A stretch of DNA of 64,000 nucleotides, from assembly GCF_000298295.1 (NCBI RefSeq), contig NZ_AMGM01000011.1, forward strand, positions 1-64,000. The letters are read 5' to 3'. Shown piece by piece: positions 17,031-26,486 of the stretch (position 1 is the first letter of the stretch; every line of letters begins with the position of its first letter). The notes under the pieces are model-generated. The model saw nothing but the letters and a program-made list of their open reading frames with translations. It searched no databases and had not been told where the DNA came from. The DNA comes from Cecembia lonarensis LW9. GTDB lineage: Bacteria > Bacteroidota > Bacteroidia > Cytophagales > Cyclobacteriaceae. Made by a program: the position numbers and the translations under genes.

Positions 17031-19499
17031 ATGATGCAACGTCTTACTCAAGAGGAATTGGCCAGTTTACTTCAAGCCAAAATTGAAGGCATACAGAGCA
17101 GTACACCGCTTACAGATGTAGTAATAGATTCCCGGAATATCCTGCAACCTGAGCAAAGTCTGTTTGTTGCTTTGAAAGGTGCAAAATTCGACGGCCATAA
17201 TTTTGTGCGCGAAGTATTTGATAAAGGTATCCGAACATTTCTTGTTCAGGAAGATTTCAGTCCAACAGCCTCTATATCAAAAAAGGCCTGCTTTCTAAAA
17301 GTAAATAAACCGCTTCAAGCACTCCAAAAGTTAGCTTCGCATCAAAGAAGTCTTTTTAAGGGACCAGTAGTAGCAATCACCGGAAGCAATGGGAAAACTA
17401 TAGTCAAAGAATGGCTCGGGCAGGTTTTGTCCCAAAAATTTTCTGTTGCCAAAAGCCCTAAAAGTTATAATTCTCAGGTCGGGGTTCCTTTATCTATTTT
17501 TGGAATGGACCCCATGCATCAGGTAGCTGTCTTAGAGGCAGGAATTTCTACCACCAATGAAATGGATGCCCTTGAAAACATGATGAAGCCAAACTTGGGT
17601 ATTTTCACCAATATAGGCACTGCCCATGAAGAAGGCTTTGTGTCTAAAAATCAAAAATTGGAGGAAAAGGCCAGGTTATTTCAAAACTGTGAATATATCA
17701 TTTTCAGAAAAGAGCATGCGATGATCACCGAGTACCTTGAAAAGAGGTTCCCAAAGAAAAAATTGATCATTTGGTCTGATGGCGTAGGAGCAGATTACAC
17801 CCTGACAGTAAAAAAAGAGCTGTCTAAGTCAAAGATCCTCTTGATGCGGCCGGATTTAAGTCTTTGTACCTTTATGGTGCCTTTTTCAGATGAAGCTTCT
17901 CTTGAAAATATCCGTCATGTCATTGTGGCCGCGTTGACCTTAGGCCTGGATACAAAAACCATACAGGAAGGTTTGAATCACCTAAAGGCAATTGATATGC
18001 GCCTCACTTTGAAGCCGGGCACCAATCAAAGCTTGATCATTGATGATACTTACAACAATGATCTGGCGGGCTTAAGGTTGGCCCTGGAGTTTATGAATGC
18101 CCAAAGGCCTAAAAAAAGAAAAATACTGATCATATCCGATCTGCTACAAGTGGGCAACACAGATCAAGTATATGAAGAAGTTGCCCTATTGTTGACCTTT
18201 TATAAAATTGATTATCTATTGGGTGTGGGCAAGGATATCAGCTGTCTTAAAGAGAAATTGATGATTCCCATGCGCTTTTTTCAGGACACGGAGCATTTGC
18301 TGGAAAGCTTGCATGATGAGTTCTTTGACAATGACATTATTCTGGTAACCGGAGCCAGAAAATTTGGCTTCGAGGCAGTTGTCAACCGCCTTCAGCAACG
18401 TATTCATGGCACCAGCCTAGAGATCAACCTCAATGCCCTGACGCATAATTACAACTTTTATAAAACCAAGCTCGATGCAAAGACCAAAGTAATGGTCATG
18501 GTAAAAGCTTTTGCCTATGGCGGTGGGGCAGATGAAATTGCCAACCACTTACAGCAACTCAAGGCCGACTATTTGGCGGTTGCCTATACGGATGAAGGCC
18601 TGGCCCTGAGATCGGAAGGAATCCGCCTACCCATTATGGTTCTCAACCCTGTGCAGGAATCCTTTCCCCATCTCCTGCAGCATGATTTAGAACCTGTGGT
18701 GTATAGCTTACAATTTTTCAAAGAATTGGCTATTTTTTGTAAAGGGCAAGATAAAAGGATGAAGATACACCTGGACCTGGACACAGGGATGCACCGATTA
18801 GGATTTGAGGAACAGGATATGTCTCAATTGCTGTCCATGGTCCAAGAAAATCCTCAACTTGAAATTGCCAGTCTTTATACCCATTTGGCTGCAGCAGATG
18901 AGTCCAGGCATGAGGATTTCACAAGGTCACAACTTCAAACTTTTACCGACATGTGTGAGCGCATCATGGCAAAGCTGAATTATAGACCCCTTCGCCATGC
19001 ATTGAATTCTGCCGGTATAGCAGCCTATTCTGAATTCCAATTGGATATGGTGCGTCTTGGGATTGGATTGTATGGAGTGGAAGTCACAGGGCTTTATGAC
19101 CAACATTTGCGTGTTATCAGCACCCTTAAGACAACCGTTTCACAAGTGAAAAAACTTAAAAAAGGGGATTCAGTCGGCTACAGCCGAAAAGGAATAATGG
19201 AAAAAGACGGACAGATAGCTACTATAGCCATTGGTTATGCTGATGGCTATGACCGACGCTTCAGCAATGGTAAGGGATTTGTACTGATCCATGGAAAAAG
19301 GGCCCCTGTTATCGGAAATGTCTGCATGGATATGGCGATGATAGATGTAACAGACATGGAGGTTAGAGAGGGAGATGAAGTAATAATTTATGGCCCGGGC
19401 ATTTCACTCAAAGAATTGGCAGAAAATATAGGAACCATCCCTTATGAGCTCCTGACCAATATCAGCAGTAGAGTCAAAAGGGTTTATTATTTGGACTGA
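17031..19499 (+). CDS. murF-alr: Bifunctional MurF ligase-alanine racemase
   Basis: An 822-residue fusion. Residues 1 to about 450 are MurF, the cytoplasmic ligase that adds D-Ala-D-Ala to the UDP-MurNAc-tripeptide; its ATP loop is GSNGKT at 118-123. From about 457 (TSLEINLNALTHNYNF) the rest is alanine racemase, with cofactor lysine K492 in VKAFAYG and the C-terminal barrel containing GNVCMDMAMIDVT. One enzyme makes D-alanine and the other uses the dipeptide, so the fusion pairs supply and use in cell-wall synthesis. This fusion is normal in Bacteroidota. ATG at 17031 was taken; the next codon is also ATG. Confidence 0.95.
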   Translation: MMQRLTQEELASLLQAKIEGIQSSTPLTDVVIDSRNILQPEQSLFVALKGAKFDGHNFVREVFDKGIRTFLVQEDFSPTASISKKACFLKVNKPLQALQKLASHQRSLFKGPVVAITGSNGKTIVKEWLGQVLSQKFSVAKSPKSYNSQVGVPLSIFGMDPMHQVAVLEAGISTTNEMDALENMMKPNLGIFTNIGTAHEEGFVSKNQKLEEKARLFQNCEYIIFRKEHAMITEYLEKRFPKKKLIIWSDGVGADYTLTVKKELSKSKILLMRPDLSLCTFMVPFSDEASLENIRHVIVAALTLGLDTKTIQEGLNHLKAIDMRLTLKPGTNQSLIIDDTYNNDLAGLRLALEFMNAQRPKKRKILIISDLLQVGNTDQVYEEVALLLTFYKIDYLLGVGKDISCLKEKLMIPMRFFQDTEHLLESLHDEFFDNDIILVTGARKFGFEAVVNRLQQRIHGTSLEINLNALTHNYNFYKTKLDAKTKVMVMVKAFAYGGGADEIANHLQQLKADYLAVAYTDEGLALRSEGIRLPIMVLNPVQESFPHLLQHDLEPVVYSLQFFKELAIFCKGQDKRMKIHLDLDTGMHRLGFEEQDMSQLLSMVQENPQLEIASLYTHLAAADESRHEDFTRSQLQTFTDMCERIMAKLNYRPLRHALNSAGIAAYSEFQLDMVRLGIGLYGVEVTGLYDQHLRVISTLKTTVSQVKKLKKGDSVGYSRKGIMEKDGQIATIAIGYADGYDRRFSNGKGFVLIHGKRAPVIGNVCMDMAMIDVTDMEVREGDEVIIYGPGISLKELAENIGTIPYELLTNISSRVKRVYYLD

Positions 19500-19541
19500 T
19501 CAAATAGACCCGGTAAGAAGTGTGGTTTTCATCAACATGCT

Positions 19542-19549
19542 TATCTTTG
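19542..19549 (+). promoter_or_regulatory. Promoter -7 box for serS
   Basis: TATCTTTG matches TAnnTTTG exactly, 28 bases before the serS ATG. A TTTTC stretch lies in roughly the right place for a weak -33 element. Confidence 0.45.
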
Positions 19550-19577
19550 TCGGAAACATTTATTTGAGATAGAGAAT

Positions 19578-20849
19578 ATGCTACTTGTCAATACCATCAG
19601 GGATAACTTTGAAACCGTATTGGAGGGTTTACAGAAACGTAACTTTCCCCATGCAGAGGCGGTACTTCACCAAGTTTTGGAAATTGATAAAAACCGGAGA
19701 GATACCCAAGCCCAAAGAGATGGCCTGCAAGCAGAATCCAATAGCATCTCCAAGGAGATAGGGATGCTGATGAGGGATGGGAAAAAAGAACAAGCTGAAA
19801 AAATCAAAACGAGAACAACTGAAATAAAAGAGCAGATCAAGACCTTGGAAGAGGCCTACAGCACTTATGAGGAAGACTTAAAGCAGCTTTTATATTCCAT
19901 CCCAAATGTCCCACATTACTCAGTGCCTAAAGGGAAATCAGCGGAAGACAATGAAGTAGTATTGAGTCATGGAACCATACCCGAGCTCCCTGATGACAAA
20001 CTGCCGCATTGGGAGTTGATCAAAAAATACGACATCATTGACTTTGAACTGGGTGTAAAAATAACGGGTGCAGGATTCCCTGTTTATAAGGGCAGAGGTG
20101 CAAGGTTGCAACGGGCTTTGGTCAACTTCTTCCTGGACGAGGCCATCAAAGCAGGATACACAGAGGTACAACCACCTATCTTGGTTAACGAAGATTCTGG
20201 CTATGGAACCGGACAACTTCCCGACAAAGAGGGACAAATGTATGAAGCTACGGCTGATAAATTGTATTTAATCCCAACAGCAGAAGTCCCCATTACCAAT
20301 ATGTACAGGGATGTAATTTTAAATGAGTTGGAGTTTCCTATTAAAAATGTAGGATATACACCCTGTTTCAGAAGAGAAGCTGGTAGCTGGGGTGCCCATG
20401 TACGTGGTTTGAACCGTCTGCATCAATTCGACAAAGTAGAAATTGTGCAGATAGCCCATCCTGAAAATTCTTACGATGCGTTGGAGGAAATGAGCGCCTA
20501 TATTCAGGGTCTTCTCCAAAAATTAGAATTGCCTTATAGGGTATTAAGGTTATGTGGTGGGGATATGGGATTTACTTCTGCATTGACCTACGACATGGAG
20601 GTATTTTCAGCTGCACAGGAAAGATGGTTGGAAGTAAGTTCTGTGAGTAATTTTGAATCTTATCAGGCCAATAGACTAAAATTGAGATACAGGGAAGAGG
20701 ACAAAAAAACACAATTGGCTCATACGCTAAATGGAAGTGCGTTGGCTTTGCCAAGAATTGTAGCTGCCATTTTAGAGAACAATCAGACCGAAGAGGGCAT
20801 AAAAATGCCGAAAGTATTGATTCCTTATTTAGGCTTTGATGTGATTTAA
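19578..20849 (+). CDS. serS: Seryl-tRNA synthetase
   Basis: A 423-residue class II aminoacyl-tRNA synthetase that charges tRNA-Ser. Residues 1-105 form the long antiparallel coiled coil that grips the tRNA variable arm. Motif 2 is visible as TPCFRREAGSWG, and the LNGSALALPRIVAAILEN block is motif 3 with its arginine. Length is typical (420-430). It has its own promoter-like box. Its TAA stop (20847-20849) forms part of the 5-base target duplication of the small mobile element that begins at the next base. Confidence 0.97.
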   Translation: MLLVNTIRDNFETVLEGLQKRNFPHAEAVLHQVLEIDKNRRDTQAQRDGLQAESNSISKEIGMLMRDGKKEQAEKIKTRTTEIKEQIKTLEEAYSTYEEDLKQLLYSIPNVPHYSVPKGKSAEDNEVVLSHGTIPELPDDKLPHWELIKKYDIIDFELGVKITGAGFPVYKGRGARLQRALVNFFLDEAIKAGYTEVQPPILVNEDSGYGTGQLPDKEGQMYEATADKLYLIPTAEVPITNMYRDVILNELEFPIKNVGYTPCFRREAGSWGAHVRGLNRLHQFDKVEIVQIAHPENSYDALEEMSAYIQGLLQKLELPYRVLRLCGGDMGFTSALTYDMEVFSAAQERWLEVSSVSNFESYQANRLKLRYREEDKKTQLAHTLNGSALALPRIVAAILENNQTEEGIKMPKVLIPYLGFDVI

Positions 20850-21039
20850 CCCGGATTATGCATTAGAGTTCGTTGTGAGAGCTCAAAACACAAAAGAATC
20901 AAGCATTTGGCGAATGAAGCACAATCATCTCTTTGGTGAGTGAGCTAAATGCAGTGAAACGATTGATTATGTCCGCCGCGGCGGATGAGCTCGTAATAAC
21001 GTGTGGCCGTGGCGTAGAAATTCTAATGCATATTTCAGG
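20850..21039. mobile_element. MITE-like element 1 (190 bp, no transposase)
   Basis: The ends form imperfect inverted repeats: CCCGGATTATGCATTAGAGTTC at the left and, read on the other strand, CCTGAAATATGCATTAGAATTTC at the right. TATGCATTAGA is perfect in both. TTTAA occurs directly before (20845-20849) and directly after (21040-21044), the duplication expected from transposition. Inside lies the perfect palindrome TCCGCCGCGGCGGA (20972-20985). There is no reading frame of note, so movement would need a transposase encoded elsewhere. Confidence 0.6.
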
Positions 21040-21047
21040 TTTAAGGT

Positions 21048-21313
21048 AGGGCTTGCTGAAAAAGCCTCAGGTATGCCAGCTTCAAAGCGGGCGAGTGAAG
21101 ATGTATGCTTATACTTCGAATGAGCCCAATGAAGAAGATGGTATGCCTGAGGCTAGCCTGAAAATTTCGAATTTTGAAATTTTCAGGTGCACGCAAATCA
21201 AACTGGATCATTGAATAAGTTTGCACCTGCTTAAAAAGACAACGCTTAATAAATGGGGTATTCATCAAAATTTAAAGAAATTATTCTCCAATTGGCGTTT
21301 TTCAGCATGCCCT
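21048..21313. mobile_element. MITE-like element 2 (266 bp, no transposase)
   Basis: Terminal inverted repeats AGGGCTTGCTGAAAAAGCC (21048-21066) and GGCGTTTTTCAGCATGCCCT (21294-21313) match with one substitution and a one-base offset. AAGGT flanks both ends (21043-21047 and 21314-21318) as a 5-bp target duplication. Two internal hairpins are present: 21065-21078 with 21139-21152, and a perfect 12-bp stem at 21157-21168 with 21176-21187. A 75-codon minus-strand frame (21041-21268) crosses the element but has no transposase motif. The parent insertion sequence family is not identified. Confidence 0.65.
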
Positions 21314-21329
21314 AAGGTACTGCTTATAA

Positions 21330-21371
21330 AAAAAGAGGCTGTCTCATAAATTAGGACAGCCTCTTTTTTAT
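21330..21371. terminator. Strong bidirectional terminator hairpin
   Basis: AAAAAGAGGCTGTC and GACAGCCTCTTTTT form a perfect 14-bp stem with a nine-base loop, with A-runs and T-runs suited to both directions. It can end the lipoprotein gene on the minus strand and any read-through from serS. Similar GAGGCTGTCTCA sequences also occur at insertion sequence ends, so it may have arrived with a mobile element. Confidence 0.65.
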
Positions 21372-21445
21372 TCGGGAAGATATCTGAATCAAATTTCAAA
21401 TGACCAAATCTCAGGGCCTTCATTTGACTAATGATACAACCTCTT

Positions 21446-22003
21446 TTATTCCCGAAAATGTCCAGAAATGATGATCCTATTGGGTTTTGAAAAAATCACT
21501 TCCTGTAAAGTTTCCACAGCAAAATTATCTATCAAACCCGTTACGTCATGTATGATCACAATTCCTCTGGTTTTTGAAGAATAAAATGGGTTTTCTGTAA
21601 CCGACTGAAAGCTGACTTGCTTAACATCGCCTCTTAAATACTCCACAACTATTTTTTTTATCTTACCCTTCTCCCCTTCTTTTATCTCATGTATCAAAAA
21701 CCTTTCACTCCTTTGGGTTTCATAGGCATTTGTCAGTGCAGGCTTATTAATATCGGCCTGAATAAAGAAATCTAATTCCTTTAATATCTCCTCAAGGTCG
21801 GGAGTACTGTTACTATTCTCCGTCTCCCCATTTACATTTACCGTTTTTACAAGGTTTTTACCAACCAATTTCTCCGCATGAACTTCAATGTACTCCTTGA
21901 TCGGAAAATAACCGGGCTCCTCGCCTTTAACCCCTGAATTTTCGGAACAGCTCCAAAATACAGCTAATACTAAGACTTGAAATAGGTAAAATTTAACTTT
22001 CAT
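21446..22003 (-). CDS. Hypothetical lipoprotein
   Basis: A 185-residue protein whose N-terminus is a lipoprotein signal: a basic start, a hydrophobic stretch and the lipobox-like WSCSE with cysteine 19. The mature part has no recognised domain; the last 70 residues alternate hydrophobic and charged residues like a small beta-rich fold (FQSVTENPFYSSKTRGIVIIHDVTG is cut here to key parts: SVTENPFYSSKTRG). Attachment to a membrane facing the periplasm or cell surface is expected. It stands alone on the minus strand between the terminator at 21330-21371 and gpmI. I do not recognise a function. Confidence 0.7.
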   Translation of the reverse strand: MKVKFYLFQVLVLAVFWSCSENSGVKGEEPGYFPIKEYIEVHAEKLVGKNLVKTVNVNGETENSNSTPDLEEILKELDFFIQADINKPALTNAYETQRSERFLIHEIKEGEKGKIKKIVVEYLRGDVKQVSFQSVTENPFYSSKTRGIVIIHDVTGLIDNFAVETLQEVIFSKPNRIIISGHFRE

Positions 22004-22042
22004 GGTGCATAAGGGCTACTATAGTATAGATTAACAGAAAAT

Positions 22043-22068
22043 AAGCCGGTTTACTAGGAAAACCGGCT
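22043..22068 (-). terminator. Terminator hairpin after gpmI
   Basis: AGCCGGTTT and AAACCGGCT form a nine-base stem with a short loop just past the gpmI stop. On the minus strand it is followed by TTATTTTC, a moderate T-run. Confidence 0.55.
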
Positions 22069-22077
22069 CCAAATATA

Positions 22078-23601
22078 TCACTTCAAAAGAATTTCTCCAG
22101 TCATTTCTTTGGGTATTTCTACACCCATCAACTTCAGGATAGTTGGAGCAAGGTCTCCTAATTTACCATCCTTCACATGAAGTCTGTCCTGCTTATCTAC
22201 CATTATAAAGGGAACAAGGTTAGTCGTGTGTGCGGTATTCGGACTGCCATCTTCATTGATCATCACATCACTGTTACCATGATCTGCAATGACGATGGTC
22301 GTATATTCATTGGCGAGCGCTTGCTCAATCACTTCTTTTGCGCAGGCATCTACTGCTTCACAAGCTTTTACAGCTGCTTCAAAAACACCCGTATGCCCTA
22401 CCATATCCGCATTTGCGAAATTCAAACAAATGAAATCAACTTCCCTTTTTCTAAGCTCAGGACCTATTTTATTGGAAATTTCATGGGCACTCATTTCCGG
22501 TTTAAGGTCATAAGTGGCCACTTTTGGTGATGGACACAAAATCCTGCTTTCTCCATCAAAGACTTTTTCTCTTCCTCCTGAAAAAAAGAAAGTAACATGG
22601 GGATATTTTTCAGTTTCAGCGATTCTGATCTGCTTTTTGCCGTTCGCAGCCAATACCTCTCCCAAGGTATTGCCCAAGTTGTCTTTCTCAAAAAGTACTT
22701 TCACATCACGAAACGTCTCATCATAATTGGTGAAAGTGATGTAATGCAGTGGTAACTTCTTCATGTTGAAATCTTCAAAGTCCTGTTGAGTAAGCACTTG
22801 AGTGATCTCTCTACCACGATCTGTCCTGAAATTAAAATTGATCACCACATCGCCTTCCTCAATTACAGCGAGTGGCTTATTTTCTCCATTCGCTTGAATG
22901 ATTGGACGAATAAATTCATCTGTGACACCATTGGAGTAGGACTTTAATACTGAGGCAATGATATCCTTAGAGCGCTCTCCCTCTCCCAAAACCAATGCAT
23001 CGTAGGCAAGCTTGACACGCTCCCACCTTTTGTCCCTATCCATCGAATAGTATCTTCCCACAACAGATGCCAGCGTACCAACTGAATGTTGCAAATGCTC
23101 CCTCAACTCGTTCAGAAAATGAACTCCACTTTTGGGATCAGTATCCCTACCATCTGTGAAAGCATGAATAAAAGCTTGTTCCAGACCATTTGCTTTTGCG
23201 GCATCACAAAGGCCCTTTAGGTGGTTGATGTGAGCATGGACTCCACCATCGGAGACCAACCCAATAAAATGGACTTTCTTGCGATTAGACTTGGCATATG
23301 CAAAAGCCTCCTTAAGCACAGGATGTTCGTTCAGTTCCCCATCAACAATGGCCTTGTTAATCTTAACCAAGTCCTGATAAACCACCCTACCGGCACCAAT
23401 ATTCATATGACCCACTTCAGAATTGCCCATTTGTCCTTCCGGCAAGCCTACTGCCAAGCCTGAGGCATCCAGTTTGGCATGAGGATATTTTTGATATAAA
23501 CTATCGATAAATGGTGTTTTGGCCTTGTCAATCGCAGAGACATTCGGATTGGTGGCTAGACCCCATCCATCCAAAATCATTAATAAAACTTTCTTTTCCA
23601 T
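22078..23601 (-). CDS. gpmI: 2,3-bisphosphoglycerate-independent phosphoglycerate mutase
   Basis: A 507-residue metal-dependent mutase that interconverts 3- and 2-phosphoglycerate in glycolysis. It belongs to the alkaline-phosphatase superfamily: LMILDGWGLA at the start binds metal, and GQMGNSEVGHMNIGAG carries the serine that is transiently phosphorylated. IADHGNSDVM and TAHTTNLVPF near the end hold the remaining metal ligands. A frame nine codons longer starts at 23628 (MYDHPIKKH), but the family begins at MEKKVLLMILDGWG, so 23601 was chosen. It is transcribed alone, divergent from the DUF4783 gene. Confidence 0.95.
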   Translation of the reverse strand: MEKKVLLMILDGWGLATNPNVSAIDKAKTPFIDSLYQKYPHAKLDASGLAVGLPEGQMGNSEVGHMNIGAGRVVYQDLVKINKAIVDGELNEHPVLKEAFAYAKSNRKKVHFIGLVSDGGVHAHINHLKGLCDAAKANGLEQAFIHAFTDGRDTDPKSGVHFLNELREHLQHSVGTLASVVGRYYSMDRDKRWERVKLAYDALVLGEGERSKDIIASVLKSYSNGVTDEFIRPIIQANGENKPLAVIEEGDVVINFNFRTDRGREITQVLTQQDFEDFNMKKLPLHYITFTNYDETFRDVKVLFEKDNLGNTLGEVLAANGKKQIRIAETEKYPHVTFFFSGGREKVFDGESRILCPSPKVATYDLKPEMSAHEISNKIGPELRKREVDFICLNFANADMVGHTGVFEAAVKACEAVDACAKEVIEQALANEYTTIVIADHGNSDVMINEDGSPNTAHTTNLVPFIMVDKQDRLHVKDGKLGDLAPTILKLMGVEIPKEMTGEILLK

Positions 23602-23782
23602 GTGTTTCTTTATTGGATGATCGTACATCCCTTTGTTAAAACCAATTGTAAAAATGAGGATTCTTTATTTAGTCCACAAAAATCACTCAATGAAATTTTA
23701 AAATACATAAATAGAAGGAAAAATACCTTCTGTAAAGACTGAGTAAAGGATTTTGGCTTAATATTTGTTTGGTAAGTTGCCA

Positions 23783-24190
23783 ATGAAATTAATGATTTAT
23801 TTAGGCATTCTTCTTTCCGTCATTATTACGGTTGCTCAGGGCAAAACCAATACCAGTCATTCTGCAGATTGGAAAGAGGAACTTTTACATGTTTTTCAGT
23901 CGGGATCAAGTAGGGATTTGGCCAGGTACTTCGACCAAGGAATTACCATAAATATTAATGGCAATCAAGGTGATTATTCTAAAAATCAGGCTGAACTGGT
24001 CATGAGAGACTTCTTCAGGAAATTTCCGCCTGTTGACTTCCAATTGCTTCACGAAGGGAACAATCAGGAACAAATGATTTATTACATAGGCATTTACAAA
24101 TCGGAAGATGTTGCTTTTCGGGTATTTATTCGGGGCAAAAAGGATAATGGCCAGGTAAAATTTTACAGCATTGATATTGTAAAGTCTTAA
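23783..24190 (+). CDS. DUF4783 secreted protein
   Basis: A 135-residue protein with a signal peptide (MKLMIYLGILLSVIITVAQG) followed by a compact SnoaL/NTF2-like domain: a helical start, FQSGSSRDLARYFDQGITINING, then beta strands ending FRVFIRGKKDN. The arrangement matches DUF4783, common in Bacteroidota and without a known role. A TTG at 23765 gives a slightly longer frame, but the ATG at 23783 starts a proper signal peptide. The gene lies 27 bases before nadC and probably shares its transcript. Confidence 0.75.
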   Translation: MKLMIYLGILLSVIITVAQGKTNTSHSADWKEELLHVFQSGSSRDLARYFDQGITININGNQGDYSKNQAELVMRDFFRKFPPVDFQLLHEGNNQEQMIYYIGIYKSEDVAFRVFIRGKKDNGQVKFYSIDIVKS

Positions 24191-24217
24191 ATCCGTCTTT
24201 TTTACTATTTTTGGGTC

Positions 24218-25078
24218 GTGAATAGACCTAGCTACCTCAATCAGGAGAAAATCCATCTTTTTATTCAACAGGCCCTTCAGGAGGATGTGGGAGAAGGAGA
24301 CCATTCAACACTAGGTGCCATTCCAAAATCCAAAAAAGGGAAAGCCAAACTTATAATCAAGGAAGCAGGAGTCATTGCTGGACTTGAGCTGGCCCAGATG
24401 ATCTTTAAACAATATGATGCTTCACTTGAAGTAGAGCTGCTACTCAAGGATGGTCAGGAAGTAAAACCAGACGATATTGGCCTAACGGTCAAAGGATCTG
24501 CGGCATCCATCCTGACCACAGAAAGATTGATATTGAATTGCATGCAACGCATGAGCGGAATCGCTACTAAAACGCATCAATTGAACCAGCTCATCAAGCA
24601 TACCAAAGCTAAATTGATGGACACGAGAAAAACCACGCCCAATTTTAGGCTGATGGAAAAATGGGCAGTTTGGATTGGTGGGGGAATAAACCACCGTTTT
24701 GCACTCTACGATATGGTTATGCTTAAAGATAACCACATAGATTTTGCTGGGGGCATTCCTCAGGCTATTAGGCAAACAAAAGAATACCTTAAAACCAAAG
24801 GACTGGATTTGAAAATAGAAGTCGAAACCAGAACACTGGATGAGGTAGAGCAGGTTTTGGAAGTAGGTGGTATTGATTACATCATGCTGGACAACATGGA
24901 CTATGCCACCATGAAAAAAGCCGTAGACATGGTTTCGGGAAGATATCCTCTTGAAGCTTCCGGTGGGATTACAGAAGAAAACCTAAAATATGTAGCGGAA
25001 TGCGGCGTAGATTATATATCTGTCGGCGCGCTTACCCACCAGGTAAAAAGCCTAGACATCAGTCTAAAAGCGTATTAG
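24218..25078 (+). CDS. nadC: Nicotinate-nucleotide diphosphorylase (carboxylating)
   Basis: A 286-residue enzyme that turns quinolinate and PRPP into nicotinate mononucleotide and CO2, the step feeding de novo NAD synthesis. EDVGEGDHST near the start, the MDTRKTTPNFR substrate-binding stretch, GGGINHRFALYDMVMLKDNH and the closing LEASGGI and VDYISVGALTH phosphate-binding parts are all typical. The start is GTG at 24218, placing the conserved N-terminus correctly. nadA and nadB are not adjacent. It ends 42 bases before a terminator. Confidence 0.96.
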   Translation: MNRPSYLNQEKIHLFIQQALQEDVGEGDHSTLGAIPKSKKGKAKLIIKEAGVIAGLELAQMIFKQYDASLEVELLLKDGQEVKPDDIGLTVKGSAASILTTERLILNCMQRMSGIATKTHQLNQLIKHTKAKLMDTRKTTPNFRLMEKWAVWIGGGINHRFALYDMVMLKDNHIDFAGGIPQAIRQTKEYLKTKGLDLKIEVETRTLDEVEQVLEVGGIDYIMLDNMDYATMKKAVDMVSGRYPLEASGGITEENLKYVAECGVDYISVGALTHQVKSLDISLKAY

Positions 25079-25120
25079 AAGCCAACAATGCTTCCAATAA
25101 TCTGATAATTGATCAAAAAA

Positions 25121-25155
25121 AATAGCTGTTGCTTTTTGGCAACAGCTATTTTTTT
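25121..25155. terminator. Bidirectional terminator between nadC and amt
   Basis: AATAGCTGTTGC pairs with GCAACAGCTATT around a six-base loop, flanked by A-run and T-run. It serves the two convergent genes nadC and amt. Confidence 0.8.
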
Positions 25156-25168
25156 AAAATCATCAGGC

Positions 25169-26401
25169 TCAATCTTTAGGAGCAAAATCTGGATAAGCCT
25201 GCATCCCGTGCTCATTGATATCCAAGCCTTCCAATTCTTCTTTTTCATCTACCCGGATACCAATGCTCCTTTTGAGAGAGAAAAACATGATCCAACTCGT
25301 CAGGAAACAGAAAGCTCCAACTACACCAATTCCGATCAACTGGGAAAGAACCTGTTGAAAACCGGCCAAATCTCCAAAAAGACCTACTGCTAAAGTGCCC
25401 CATATACCTCCTATCAAATGAACTGATATGGCACCGACCGGGTCATCAATCTTGATCTTATCAAAAAATACCACACCCAACACTACCAAGACACCACCAA
25501 TAAAACCAATGATGGCTGCCTCCCCTACGCCCATCAGGTCCGCACCTGCTGTGATTCCTACCAATCCAGCCAAAATCCCATTCAATACCATGGTGATATC
25601 ATAACTTTTGAACTTAATATAAGATGTAAAAAGTGCACCAAAAGCTCCCGACGCACCTGCAATCGCCGTAGTTACAAATACAAGGGAAACCTCTCCTGGA
25701 TCTGCGCTCAACACTGAGCCTCCATTGAAGCCAAACCAGCCAAACCATAACAGGAAGACACCTATGGTAGCCAAAGGAATACTATGACCGGGAATAGCCC
25801 GCATTCCGGATTCTGTATATTTTCCCAACCTAGGACCTAAAAGAAAAGCACCAACCAATGCGCCCCATCCTCCTACAGAATGGACTATGGTAGAGCCTGC
25901 AAAATCATAAAAAGGTGTGCTTAAGGTGTCCAAAAATCCGCCACCCCACTTCCACATTCCCACAATTGGATAGCAAATACCTACGTATAGAATAGAGAAG
26001 AAAAGAAAGGGACCCAATTTGATCCGTTCAGCAACAGCTCCGGAAACAATGGTAGCTGCTGTCGCTGCAAACATTGCCTGAAAAATAAAATCCGTAAAAA
26101 AGGTATAGCCTTCGTTATATGTACTGGTATTCCATGCTTCTGGAAGTGAAATACCAATGCCTCCGAGTCCAATAAAACCTCCTTCAAAAGCATCCCCCGG
26201 ATACATCAGGTTGAAGCCAATAAAGGCATAAGTCAAAAGCCCAATCGCAGGTATGAGCGTATTTTTAAATAAAATGTTAACCGTATTTTTGGCCCTGGTA
26301 AGCCCTGCTTCCAAACTTGCGAAGCCTAGGTGCATGACAAAAACCAACAAAGTGGCCACCATCACCCAAAGGTTATTGATAGTAAATAATTCTTGATTCA
26401 T
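25169..26401 (-). CDS. amt: Ammonium transporter
   Basis: A 410-residue Amt/MEP/Rh channel with about eleven membrane helices. It begins periplasmic-side out with FTINNLWVMVATLLVFVMHLGF; FIFQAMFAATAATIVSGAVAE and DFAGSTIVHSVGGWGALVG are the Amt signatures, the latter carrying the first pore histidine, and VHLIGGIWGTLAVGLFG the second. It takes up ammonium across the inner membrane. The short cytoplasmic C-terminus is the usual PII contact. The PII gene lies 85 bases upstream on the same strand, so the pair should form one nitrogen-responsive operon, PII first. Confidence 0.96.
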   Translation of the reverse strand: MNQELFTINNLWVMVATLLVFVMHLGFASLEAGLTRAKNTVNILFKNTLIPAIGLLTYAFIGFNLMYPGDAFEGGFIGLGGIGISLPEAWNTSTYNEGYTFFTDFIFQAMFAATAATIVSGAVAERIKLGPFLFFSILYVGICYPIVGMWKWGGGFLDTLSTPFYDFAGSTIVHSVGGWGALVGAFLLGPRLGKYTESGMRAIPGHSIPLATIGVFLLWFGWFGFNGGSVLSADPGEVSLVFVTTAIAGASGAFGALFTSYIKFKSYDITMVLNGILAGLVGITAGADLMGVGEAAIIGFIGGVLVVLGVVFFDKIKIDDPVGAISVHLIGGIWGTLAVGLFGDLAGFQQVLSQLIGIGVVGAFCFLTSWIMFFSLKRSIGIRVDEKEELEGLDINEHGMQAYPDFAPKD

Positions 26402-26486
26402 AGGTTTGTTAGATTTGAGATTTTTAAGAAACTGATTCTTTTCTCACGGAATTTCACCGTGATTTCCTTTCGCCTGCATGCGTATA

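Noticed and set aside
21041-21268. A 75-codon minus-strand frame in MITE-like element 2
   Set aside because: No transposase motif, and it crosses the element end; a by-product of the internal hairpins.
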